This document shows, in pieces, positions 7,741-15,398 of a stretch of 21,450 bases of DNA. The DNA lies in assembly GCA_052143655.1 (NCBI GenBank), contig JBKQSL010000310.1, forward strand, positions 1-21,450. The letters are read 5' to 3'. Source of the DNA: CAVSUR01 sp052143655. Its GTDB lineage: Bacteria > Actinomycetota > Actinomycetes > Streptosporangiales > Streptosporangiaceae. The notes beneath the pieces were generated by a model. The model searched no databases. It was not told the DNA's origin and saw only the letters and a list, made by a program, of their open reading frames with translations. Numbering within the stretch: position 1 is the first letter of the stretch; each line of letters starts with the position of its first letter. The position numbers were made by a program, and so were the translations under genes.

Positions 7741-8808
7741 TCACTTCCACAGTCTGCCGTTCCAGCCGATGATCAGGGTCTTGCCGCTGTTGGTCTCGCC
7801 AACTGCCCACGCGCTGCGGGCGGAGGTGGCAGCCACGCTCAAGAGGATGCCGGACGGGCTGGGCACGCGGGTCCAGGACTTGCCGTCCCACCGCTCGATC
7901 AGCGACTTGCCGGCGCTGGTCCGGCCGACGGCCCACGCGCTGCGCCCGGTGACCGCGGTCACCCCGTTAAGCTCGCCAGCCGCCGGGCTCGGCGCCCGCC
8001 GCCAGGTCTTGCCGTTCCAGCGCAGGATCAGGGCCTTGCCGGTGCCGGTCTCGCCGACGGCCCAGGCGCCGCCCGTCTTCACCGTTGTCACAGCGGTCAG
8101 GAAGCCGTGGCCTGATGGGCTTGGGCTGGGTACCCGCTTCCACACTTTGCCGTTCCAGCCCAAGATCAGGGTCATGTCGGTGTTAGCGATCTCGCCGACC
8201 GACCAGGCATTCCGGGCGGAGGCAGCCGCGACACCGAACAGGCCAGCGCCGGCGGGGCTCGGGCTGGGCACCCGCCGCCAGGTCCTGCCGTTCCACCGCA
8301 AGATCAGGGTTTTGCCGCTGCCGGTGCCGCCAACTGCCCAGGCGCCGCCCGACGGACGGGCAGTCACCCCGGTCAGGAAGCAGTCGCGCGCGGGGCTCGG
8401 GCTGGAAACCCGCTTCCATTCCCTGCCGTTCCAGCGCAGGATCAGCGATGTGCTGCCCGTGCTGGTGGTACCGTAACCGGCCGCCCAGGCGCTGCGGGCC
8501 GAGGTGGCGGCCATGCTGGCAAGGTCGGTGCTGGTTCCGGGGCTCGGGCTGGGCGCTCGCCGCCACGAGGCCTCGTTCCACCGCGCGATCAGGGCCTTGC
8601 CGGGATTGCCCTTGCGAGTGAAGGTGGAGCCGACCGCCCAGGCGTCCCGGGCGGAAACGGCGGCCACGCCTTGGAAGCTGCCGTTGATGCGGCCCGCAGG
8701 CCCGGTCCGGGCGGCGGCAGCGGTAACCGGAGCGGCCCCGGCGGCTACACCCGCCAGCAGCAGCGGTACGGCAGCGAGCCTGACCGAACCCGTAATGATC
8801 TTGTCCAC
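7741..8808 (-). CDS. secreted seven-repeat (propeller-like) W-rich protein
   Basis: This 355-aa protein has a signal peptide (DKIITGSVRLAAVPLLLAGV, cleavage near AAA-RTG) and then seven repeats of about 45 residues. The consensus is GVAATSARSAWAVG, a variable turn, KTLILRWNGxxWxRVPSPSP. Seven units ending exactly at the WNGRLWK strand are compatible with a seven-blade beta-propeller. No catalytic residues are seen, and an extracellular binding role is inference. The open frame extends a further 209 codons upstream, but that part is antisense to the divergent paralogue. I choose GTG 8806-8808 because AGGGGG lies at 8815-8820 and the signal peptide follows. It is divergent from the homologous gene at 9131. 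Confidence 0.82.
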   Translation of the reverse strand: MDKIITGSVRLAAVPLLLAGVAAGAAPVTAAAARTGPAGRINGSFQGVAAVSARDAWAVGSTFTRKGNPGKALIARWNEASWRRAPSPSPGTSTDLASMAATSARSAWAAGYGTTSTGSTSLILRWNGREWKRVSSPSPARDCFLTGVTARPSGGAWAVGGTGSGKTLILRWNGRTWRRVPSPSPAGAGLFGVAAASARNAWSVGEIANTDMTLILGWNGKVWKRVPSPSPSGHGFLTAVTTVKTGGAWAVGETGTGKALILRWNGKTWRRAPSPAAGELNGVTAVTGRSAWAVGRTSAGKSLIERWDGKSWTRVPSPSGILLSVAATSARSAWAVGETNSGKTLIIGWNGRLWK

Positions 8809-9130
8809 CGGAAGCCCCCTAGCCCCGCGGCCCCGGGCTCTTCCCGCCGCCACGGTCCCGGGCTCCCAGGGCGATGAGCTCGGCCGGGGCCCCGATCCCG
8901 CTCGCCCGGCCGTGCCGCCAACTATGGGCACAGCAGGAGACGGCATGTCAAGACCAGGGCACGGCCAGCCACACAACCGTCGAACCTGGACGCCCAACGT
9001 GATCCCTGCACCGGCAGAATGACCTGCGCGCAGTCGGCGCTCGGGTGCAGTGCGCTGACTGTTGCGGTGCGCCGACGCTGTCCCGGGACCGGCTGGGCCT
9101 GCGGGCCGTCTAGGGGGGAGGTGGCGGCCT
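8809..9130. promoter_or_regulatory. divergent intergenic region between two propeller-like genes
   Basis: This stretch separates two divergent paralogues and must contain both promoters. The visible elements are the ribosome sites AGGGGG (minus, 8815-8820) and GGGGGGAGG (plus, 9113-9121). I see no clear -10/-35 pair or RNA gene. The right end, from about 9090, is duplicated upstream of the pseudogene at 10200. Confidence 0.4.
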
Positions 9131-9991
9131 GTGCGCATGCCCCAGCTCGCCACGCGTTCGGTCACCGTCATAGCCGTCGCGCTGCTGCTAGCAGCCTCGG
9201 TCGCCGCGGCCGCGCCGGTAACGGCCGCCGCCGCTGCGGCCCGGACCGGGCCCGCGGGCCCGGCATCCTCGGTCGGCGTCAGCGGCGGCCTCTCCGGCGT
9301 GGCCGCCACCTCTGCCCGGAACGCCTGGGCGGTCGGCTCCGCCGACACCGGCCCGACGAAGACTCTGATCCTGCGGTGGAACGGCAGGACCTGGAGACGG
9401 GTGCCCAGCCCGGGCGCAGGCGCCTTGGGCCTCACCGGTGTGGCCGCCGTCTCCGCCCGGGACGCGTGGGCGGTCGGCTACACCGGCGCCAGCATCGGCA
9501 CCACCAGCAAGACCCTGATCGAGCGGTGGAACGGCATCGCCTGGAGAAGAGTGCGCAGCCCTAGCCCCCGCGACCTGAACGACGACACCCTGCACGGCGT
9601 GGCCGCTACCTCCGCCCGCAGCGCCTGGGCGGTCGGCTGCAGTTTCAGCTGCGCCACTGGCGGGCTCGGCGATGGCCTGATCCTGCGCTGGAACGGCACC
9701 GCGTGGAAGCCGGAGCGCAGCCCTCGGGCCAGCTTCTTCGCCGGCGTGGCCGCGGCCTCCGCCCGGGACGCCTGGGCGGTCGGGGCCCTCGGCACCCTCC
9801 CCGTCAGCAAGACGGTGATCGCGCACTGGAACGGCAGGACCTGGACGAAAACGCCCGCCCCGAGCCCGCCGCAAAGCGGCCTCTCCGATGTGGCCGTCAC
9901 CTCGGCCCGCAATGCGTGGGCGGTCGGTTCCTATGGCATTGCCCACCCCAGGACCCTGATCCTGCGGTGGAACGGCAGGGCGTGGAAGTGA
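9131..9991 (+). CDS. secreted five-repeat (propeller-like) W-rich protein
   Basis: This 286-aa paralogue of the divergent protein has a signal peptide (RSVTVIAVALLLAASVAAAA) and five repeats. The unit is GVAATSARNAWAVG, a variable turn, TLILRWNGRTWRRVPSP, and the last ends at WNGRAWK. One repeat has two unusual cysteines (VGCSFSCATGG) that could form a disulfide. Five units are few for a closed ring, so the fold may be a five-blade propeller, an open array or a dimer. GTG 9131 is preferred to ATG 9137 because GGGGGGAGG at 9113-9121 is 9 bases from GTG. It shares its terminal motif and repeat type with the 7741-8808 gene and its leader with the pseudogene downstream. Confidence 0.82.
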   Translation: MRMPQLATRSVTVIAVALLLAASVAAAAPVTAAAAAARTGPAGPASSVGVSGGLSGVAATSARNAWAVGSADTGPTKTLILRWNGRTWRRVPSPGAGALGLTGVAAVSARDAWAVGYTGASIGTTSKTLIERWNGIAWRRVRSPSPRDLNDDTLHGVAATSARSAWAVGCSFSCATGGLGDGLILRWNGTAWKPERSPRASFFAGVAAASARDAWAVGALGTLPVSKTVIAHWNGRTWTKTPAPSPPQSGLSDVAVTSARNAWAVGSYGIAHPRTLILRWNGRAWK

Positions 9992-10151
9992 CCCGGCCGG
10001 CAGTCGTCAGCCGGGCTGGCGTTTCACTCGTGCCGCGGGCGTGCTGGCCGTCACGCCTTGCCCTCATGCGCTTGGGTTTCATGCTCGGGCTGCGGGCGGT
10101 GTCCCCTCCACCACTTGCGGCTGTTCCGCCGATGCCGGCGGGCCGCCGGTT

Positions 10152-10345
10152 CCGGGACCGGCTGGCCCTGCGGGCTGCCTAGGGGGGAGGTGGCAGCCGG
10201 TGCGCACGCCCCAGCTCGCCACACGCTCGGTCACCGTCATGGCCGTCCCGATGCTGCTAGCAGCATCGGCCGCCGCGGCCGCGGCCGTACGGCCACCGCC
10301 GCTGTAGCCCGGACCGGGCCTGCGAGCCCGGCATCTTCGGTCAGC
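10152..10345 (+). repeat. tandem duplicate of leader and 5' end of the 9131 gene
   Basis: Positions from about 10152 match those from about 9083, base by base with scattered changes: CCGGGACCGGCTGG, the CTAGGGGGGAGGTGGC ribosome site, and the coding start CCCAGCTCGCCA, followed by CTGCTAGCAGC. The copies are about 1.07 kb apart, which points to tandem duplication of one gene with its control region, followed by decay of the second copy. Confidence 0.75.
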
Positions 10346-10487
10346 GTCAGCGGCGTCCTCGCCGCAGTGGCCGCAATCTCCGCCCGTAATGCCTGGGCGG
10401 TCGGCGCTGGCAACGGCAGGACCTGATCGTGCACTGGAACGGCAGCTCCTGGAAGCAGATACGCAGCCCCGGCCCCGCCCACAGTCT
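10200..10487 (+). pseudogene. decayed paralogue of the five-repeat secreted protein
   Basis: It starts like its neighbour (GTG at 10200, then PQLATRSVTV and a signal-peptide core), but the frame hits TAG at 10305-10307. A one-base loss near 10285 relative to the intact copy moves the homology to a second frame, which reads TGPASPASSVSVSG and SARNAWAVG and stops at 10424-10426. A further shift moves it to a third frame (LIVHWNGSSWKQIRSPGP). After one repeat the similarity ends. With at least two frameshifts and loss of the later repeats it should be non-functional. Confidence 0.7.
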
Positions 10488-11106
10488 CCATGTCGCCGTA
10501 CAAACCAGCCAGGCGCCCGGCCTCGACGGCGACCAGCAAGAACAGATGGCGATTAGCTGCGTCAGCCTCGCCCGGTCCCGGCAGCACAGACCCCGCCGAC
10601 GTGAAAGCCACCAGGGCCGCCTACCAGAACATGTCAACGGCGGGCCAGTCGCTCGGCCCGCCGTGGCTGACCGGCACCGCCATACGCGCCGTCATGGCCG
10701 GCACCTCAACGTTCAACGCCGTCCAGAACCGGCAAGGGCTCCTCGCCGTCCTCACCTTCACGATCGAAGTAGCTGAAGATCGCCGCATCCGTCAGCGCGC
10801 TCATGGCCGTCGGCGTCATCGCCTTCGGCTCGCTGGTCGCCCCAGCGCTGGCCGCCGCCTCAGCCGTCCCGAGCCGGCACGTTGTCGTGCTGGAACCGTG
10901 CCCCAGGGTCGTGCCTGTCTGCTGGATGACCATGCGGGAGCACGTCCAGATCAGATGGCGGATGCTGGCAGGTACCTCAGGTTGCCCCGTTCCGCGTCGG
11001 ACCTTGTCCGCTGACATCGACGGCTGAGGTGGTCGGATGTCGCCGCTGGGAGGCCCTCCAGCAGCCTGGGCAGCCGGCCTGCTCCCATGAGCGAGTGGCA
11101 CACCGG
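10488..11106. other. poorly resolved stretch with coding-like fragments
   Basis: No confident gene was found here. One plus frame at about 10548-10795 has coding-like codon use (AAYQNMSTAGQS, GPPWLTGTAIRAVMAG, QNRQGLLAVLTFTIEV) but dissolves into arginine-rich sequence, so it may be a fragment. A hairpin with 9-bp arms CGGCGGGCC (10638-10646) and GGCCCGCCG (10655-10663) lies inside it. The stretch separates the pseudogene from the 3' end of the convergent six-gene operon and may contain that operon's terminator. I see no clear U-tracted stem. Confidence 0.35.
10803..11027 (+). CDS. possible small secreted protein, 74 aa
   Basis: The ATG frame begins with a convincing signal-peptide core (VIAFGSLVAPALAAASA) that would be cut near residue 20. 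In-frame codons before it (KIAASVSAL) would extend the peptide to an improbable CTG start after a TAG at 10770. The mature part has three cysteines and no family I recognise. No ribosome site is evident. It may be real, a remnant, or chance. Confidence 0.25.
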   Translation: MAVGVIAFGSLVAPALAAASAVPSRHVVVLEPCPRVVPVCWMTMREHVQIRWRMLAGTSGCPVPRRTLSADIDG

Positions 11107-12495
11107 TCAGTCGCTGGTGGTGCACGTTGCGGTGCCGATAGTCACGGTTATCCGCGCGCCGGGCGGGGGGCCGTTGAGGTAGATCAGTGCATAGCCGGAG
11201 CTGTCGGCCTGGTAGGTGTGCGAGTAGCCGTCTGCGGTTGCGGTCGCGTCCTGGTAGGGCTGGTTGGAATGCACGTAGACGTTGTTCTCGTCGTCGGCGG
11301 CGTTGTAGACGCTCGCGGTGGCCCTGCACCAGGCACCTGATTTCCCGCGGCGGGCTGGTCCTGGCGCAGGCGCCGGGGAGTATGGCTCAGCCCCGGCGTA
11401 GTCTGCGGCCAGTGTGGTGCTGATGGCTGCCACGACTGCTGGGCTGCGGGCCAGGATGCCGAGTTCCCGGTTGTAATCGAGGCTTGCGACGGAGAAGTTC
11501 TGCGACCCGACCAGTGTCCGCTGGCCGGGCAGGCCGGCGTCGGCGACGATCGCCTTGGCGTGGATGTAGAGGGCATTGCCGGTGTCGGGGTAGAGCCGGA
11601 CATGCGCCCCGGTGCGGGCCAGCTCGGTGAAGGCCGGGTCCCATTCCGGGTCGGCGGTCATGACGATCCTGACGTCCACGCCACGCCGCGCGGCAGCTGC
11701 CAGGGCGGCGGTGACGGCGGGGTCGTCCATCTCCTCGTCTTCCACGGCCAGGGTGCGGTCAGCCCCGTCGATGACCGACAGGACCGAGCGTTGCGCATTG
11801 GTCGGTGACCAGACCAGGTCGGTGCCGTCCGGCGGGGTGATGGCCCGGCCGGCGAAGTCGGCGTTAAAGGTAGCGGTGATGGCGGCGATGTCGGCGCGGC
11901 GGGTGTCGATGACCGCGAAGTCCCTGGTCGCCGGGTAATCGCTGGTGACGAGGTTGAGGGTCATGATGACCGATGTGGTCCCGTCGGTGGTGAGGGTCTT
12001 CTGGTGCCACGTCGTGTCAGGCGGGGCCCACCGGACGTGCACGCCGTGGGCGGCCAGGTAGTCGTAGGCGCCCTGGTTACGGGACTTCTCCAGGTGCTGG
12101 TCGAGGATCACCCGGACGTCCGCCCCGCGGGCCGCGGCCGCGGCCAGGTCCGCCTCCGCGGTCGGGTCGGCCAGCTCGTACATGGTCAGCTCGACCGAGG
12201 AACGCGCCCCGGTGATGAGCCGGTAGACCGGCCCCAGCCCGGCCTGCGGCTCGACCAGCACCCGCAACGTCCCGGCGCGACGCGGGACAGCGCGGCCGCT
12301 GGCCGTCGCCTTAGCCGTGGCAGGGCGAGCCACCACCGGTTCCGAGCTGAAGGTGGCTGCCGGCGCGCGCTGCCGCACCGCCGCGCTGCCGCAAGCACCA
12401 GCAATGAGGGGAACTATCAAGGTGGCGAGCACGACCAGCAGCCTGCGGCACAAGCCGGAGGCTCTGCCCAGCCCGGAACTCCAGTGCCTGGTCAA
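11107..12495 (-). CDS. secreted phospholipase D-family protein (two HKD motifs)
   Basis: This 462-aa protein is exported. Its signal region (LLVVLATLIVPLIAGAC) ends at Cys35 in a lipobox-like AGAC, so it may be a lipoprotein. Two complete PLD catalytic motifs are visible: H164-x-K166-x4-D171 in WHQKTLTTDG, and H312-x-K314-x4-D319 in HAKAIVAD followed by GSQNF. PLD-family enzymes hydrolyse or transfer phosphodiesters in phospholipids or nucleic acids; the substrate here is unknown. A C-terminal extra domain (about 375-462) with four cysteines ends in a beta-rich ITVTIGTATC tail. The TTG start overlaps the TGA of the ABC gene (TTGA, 12492-12495) and has a strong GGAGG upstream. It is therefore translationally coupled as the last gene of the six-gene operon. 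Confidence 0.85.
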   Translation of the reverse strand: MTRHWSSGLGRASGLCRRLLVVLATLIVPLIAGACGSAAVRQRAPAATFSSEPVVARPATAKATASGRAVPRRAGTLRVLVEPQAGLGPVYRLITGARSSVELTMYELADPTAEADLAAAAARGADVRVILDQHLEKSRNQGAYDYLAAHGVHVRWAPPDTTWHQKTLTTDGTTSVIMTLNLVTSDYPATRDFAVIDTRRADIAAITATFNADFAGRAITPPDGTDLVWSPTNAQRSVLSVIDGADRTLAVEDEEMDDPAVTAALAAAARRGVDVRIVMTADPEWDPAFTELARTGAHVRLYPDTGNALYIHAKAIVADAGLPGQRTLVGSQNFSVASLDYNRELGILARSPAVVAAISTTLAADYAGAEPYSPAPAPGPARRGKSGAWCRATASVYNAADDENNVYVHSNQPYQDATATADGYSHTYQADSSGYALIYLNGPPPGARITVTIGTATCTTSD

Positions 12496-15398
12496 TCGGA
12501 ATCAACCTCCGGCCTCACATGAACGCCTGGAAGATCCCATGCGGCGCAGCCCCATGATTCAATACCCTGCGATCGCGGGGCCGATCGGGGCGGACGAAGC
12601 CTTCGGTTCAGCCGCCAGACCGCCAGGGCGAAGAGCAGAACGCAGAGCACGCCAAGCACCGCCACATCCCAGAGCCACTGGCCGGTCGAATGGTGCCACA
12701 GCGCATCCGGGCTGACCTGTGTCGGGTGGCGAGCGTTGATGCCCTGCAGGTCCACGGCGGAGGCGGCCGCCGCGAGTCCCCACCGGTCGGGGAAAAGCGC
12801 AGCCAGACCGGGGATGAACGATGGCTGCGAGAGGTCGGAGGTAACGCCGTTCAGTGCGATCTGCACGATGGAGGTCAGGGTCACCAGGGCGACCGCATGC
12901 TCCAGCTTGGCGGCCATGGTGGAGACGAGCAAACCCAAGGTCATCGCGGTCACGCTGAGCGCGGCGAGGCTGAGGAACAGGTCGGTTTCCGGACCATAGA
13001 GCACGCCGCGCTGCGGCGCTCGGTTTGGGACGGCGCAGAACACAACGGTGATAAGCCCAGCCTGCGCCACCGCGATCACGGAGTAGACAAGCCACTTCGT
13101 GAGCAGGACCTGCACCGCGCTCACCCCGGCGCGGAACTCCCGCTTGATGATCGGCAGCTCATTGACCACGTCACTGTAGGCGAGGGCCTGCCCGCTCAGC
13201 ACGCACAGCGTGGTGAGTAGCATCAGCGAGGTCGGGCCGGCCGCGGACGGCTGTGCCCCCAGTCCGGGTGAGCCGGCGACCATAGCGGCCAAGGCAGCCG
13301 AGCCGGCCGCGATGAGCAGCGGCAGTGAGACGATGAGCCCGTTTCGTGCCTGGTCGAGCCAGGTGCGGTCGCGGGCGTTCTTGGTCAGCCCGCGGCACAT
13401 CATCAGCCCGGACTGCCGCCGGAGCAGGACCCCGAATTTGCGCACTGCCGCGCGCGGAATCCGGTGGCCGACGGCCGGCCGACTGCGGGCCGGCTGTCGC
13501 GGCTCGGCCGCCTGCCGCGCTATCAGCTCCTTGGCCTCTCTCTCGGCCTCTTTAGCCATGCGCCCCGTGCGGTATCGTTCCGCCCAGGTGCGGTGCTCCC
13601 GGATCAGCATGTCCATAAGGTCGGCATAGGACGTGCACTTGAAGTGCCGCCGGGTCTGTCGGGGTGGCCCCGAGTAGGCCGGCGCTCCGTCTTTCACCAC
13701 GACGAGAACCTGGTCAGCCAGGGACAGGTGCTCGGTCGCGTGGGTGACGACGATGACCGTGTGCCCCTCGTCTCCCTCGTCCTTGGGGTGGGCGTGCTCG
13801 CGCAGGAACCGCATGATCTGCCGGTCCATGTTGGCGTCCAGGCCGGATGTCGGCTCGTCCAGCATCAGCAGCGGCGGATCGGTTAGCAGTTCCAGCGCAA
13901 TGGAGACCCGCCGGAGCTGGCCGCCGGACAGCGTGCTCAGCATCTGGTCTCGCTGGTCTTCCAGGTCGACCACTTCGAGCGCGTGAGTGACTGCCTTGTC
14001 CCTGGCCCGCTTACCCGCCGGGCTGCGCAGCCCGAATCCGTACCTCAGTGTGGCCGCCACGGTGATGGACGGGTGCAGGTCGGTCTGCTGCGGCACAAAG
14101 CCGAGCCGTTTCCGGATCTGCCCGGACTCGGTGGCCATGGACATGTCCTGGAAGAACAGGTGTCCGGACTGCAGCGGAAGTTCACCCAGCAACGCGGCGA
14201 AGAGAGAGCTCTTGCCTGCTCCGGACGGGCCGAGGATGGCCAGCAGCGAGTTTTCGCGCTGCACGAACGACATCTCGGTCAGCCTGGCCTTAGCGCCGGA
14301 GACCGCCCCCAGGCCTGCGGCGATCAGGTCGCACTTGCCCAGTCGCAGCCGTTCCAGCCGGTGCACGCTCTGCATGGTGTAGCGGTATTCGGCGAAGTCG
14401 AAAGCGTCTCCTGGGTTCAGGAATACCGTGCCAGCGATCGCGTCACCGATGTAGGGCCCGTGCTCATACCCCCGGGTGCGCAGGAGCAGCCGGTCGCCTG
14501 CCTGCTCGATCGTGAAGTGCCACGGCGCCGCGATGGGGGCGGTGATAGTGACGTAGCCAATATCCCCGGCGATGTCGCCCTGCTCCCCGGCTGCGGCGGA
14601 CTCTGCCGGGTCGTAGCAGCCGAAGCGGGTTATCGGGTGGTCCAGATCGATGATCGTGGCGAGGGCTTCGTCGGCGTCTGGGGGCGGAGGTTCACCGTCG
14701 GTCTCAGGGACCACCGTGGGCAGGGGAACGCTCTGCGGTCCGTGGGCATCGGGCAGCGCCCAGCCCGGGATCTCGGGTGAAGGCACGCTGAGCACCGCAT
14801 TGGCCCAGGCACCCTCCGGATGGGCCCGGACCAGAGCGCGCCGGTATACCGCGAGCCTGCGGTGAATGTGCTCGTGGATGCGCTCCACCCGGGTCCGCGC
14901 CGCCCGCTGGTGCTGCTCGGCCTCTTGCATGGCCTGCGCCAGGTCAGCCTCAATTGCGGCCATGTCGGCCTGAGCGCGAAGCACGACGGCTTCGCCGCGG
15001 GCTAGCAGCTTCTGATGCTCCTTGCGGCGGCGTTGGACAATGACCGTCTCAGGGTGGCTCTCCTCGCCGAAGCGGCGCCGGCTGGTCTCGACTAGGCTCA
15101 GCGGCCTGGCGCCGTCCAGGTTCAGCTCGGCCCAGGCCAGGGCAGATTTGGCCGCCTCGAGCCGGGCTCGCTCGGCCATGACACGGCGATGCGGCTCGGC
15201 GACCAGCCGCTGGTAGTGCAGATGCTCGAAGCCGAAGGCATCCTGAGCCTGCCGGATCAGCGCTTCCCGGTGCGGGGTGGTGACCGGGCCGGGGGCTGCG
15301 CCGGTCGGCGGCCGCGCCGGAATCCCGGCGCGGCCGTCCCGCCAGCCGTGGAACGCGTCGGTCCAGCGCTCCCGCTGACCGTACCGGATCGGCTTCAT
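12492..15398 (-). CDS. ABCG-type ABC transporter with N-terminal coiled-coil module and FHA-like domain
   Basis: This 968-aa half transporter combines four parts. Residues 1-235 are a soluble coiled-coil module starting with DAFHGWRDGRAGIP. Residues about 245-345 form an FHA-like beta segment (PWHFTIEQAGDRLLLR, LNPGDAFDF) lacking the usual R/S/H/NG set. The ATPase has Walker A GPSGAGKSS (389-397), Q-loop VPQQTD, signature LSGGQ (487-491), Walker B LLMLDEP (about 507) and H-loop VTHAT. About six membrane helices span 680-940. ABC and membrane parts resemble the mycobacterial Rv1747 FHA-ABC type; the N-terminal module is not part of that design as I know it. Start ATG 15398 overlaps the previous stop (ATGA); GTG 15410 is the alternative. 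Direction is probably export; substrate unknown. Residues 1-235 are homologous to the whole protein encoded at 18276-19085. Confidence 0.92.
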   Translation of the reverse strand: MKPIRYGQRERWTDAFHGWRDGRAGIPARPPTGAAPGPVTTPHREALIRQAQDAFGFEHLHYQRLVAEPHRRVMAERARLEAAKSALAWAELNLDGARPLSLVETSRRRFGEESHPETVIVQRRRKEHQKLLARGEAVVLRAQADMAAIEADLAQAMQEAEQHQRAARTRVERIHEHIHRRLAVYRRALVRAHPEGAWANAVLSVPSPEIPGWALPDAHGPQSVPLPTVVPETDGEPPPPDADEALATIIDLDHPITRFGCYDPAESAAAGEQGDIAGDIGYVTITAPIAAPWHFTIEQAGDRLLLRTRGYEHGPYIGDAIAGTVFLNPGDAFDFAEYRYTMQSVHRLERLRLGKCDLIAAGLGAVSGAKARLTEMSFVQRENSLLAILGPSGAGKSSLFAALLGELPLQSGHLFFQDMSMATESGQIRKRLGFVPQQTDLHPSITVAATLRYGFGLRSPAGKRARDKAVTHALEVVDLEDQRDQMLSTLSGGQLRRVSIALELLTDPPLLMLDEPTSGLDANMDRQIMRFLREHAHPKDEGDEGHTVIVVTHATEHLSLADQVLVVVKDGAPAYSGPPRQTRRHFKCTSYADLMDMLIREHRTWAERYRTGRMAKEAEREAKELIARQAAEPRQPARSRPAVGHRIPRAAVRKFGVLLRRQSGLMMCRGLTKNARDRTWLDQARNGLIVSLPLLIAAGSAALAAMVAGSPGLGAQPSAAGPTSLMLLTTLCVLSGQALAYSDVVNELPIIKREFRAGVSAVQVLLTKWLVYSVIAVAQAGLITVVFCAVPNRAPQRGVLYGPETDLFLSLAALSVTAMTLGLLVSTMAAKLEHAVALVTLTSIVQIALNGVTSDLSQPSFIPGLAALFPDRWGLAAAASAVDLQGINARHPTQVSPDALWHHSTGQWLWDVAVLGVLCVLLFALAVWRLNRRLRPPRSAPRSQGIESWGCAAWDLPGVHVRPEVDSD
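12506..12510 (-). promoter_or_regulatory. ribosome binding site deciding the TTG start of the PLD gene
   Basis: GGAGG on the minus strand lies 10 bases before TTG 12495-12493, inside the end of the ABC gene. No ATG or GTG that keeps the signal peptide is available, so this site supports the TTG start and coupling to the upstream gene. Confidence 0.6.

Noticed and set aside
8809..9435. Upstream extension of the minus-strand seven-repeat protein to 564 aa
   Set aside because: This part is antisense to the real paralogue at 9131, has low-complexity composition, and lies before a good GTG start with ribosome site and signal peptide.
13983..14780. 265-aa plus-strand frame inside the ABC gene
   Set aside because: It is antisense to the ATPase and FHA-like region with no recognisable domain.
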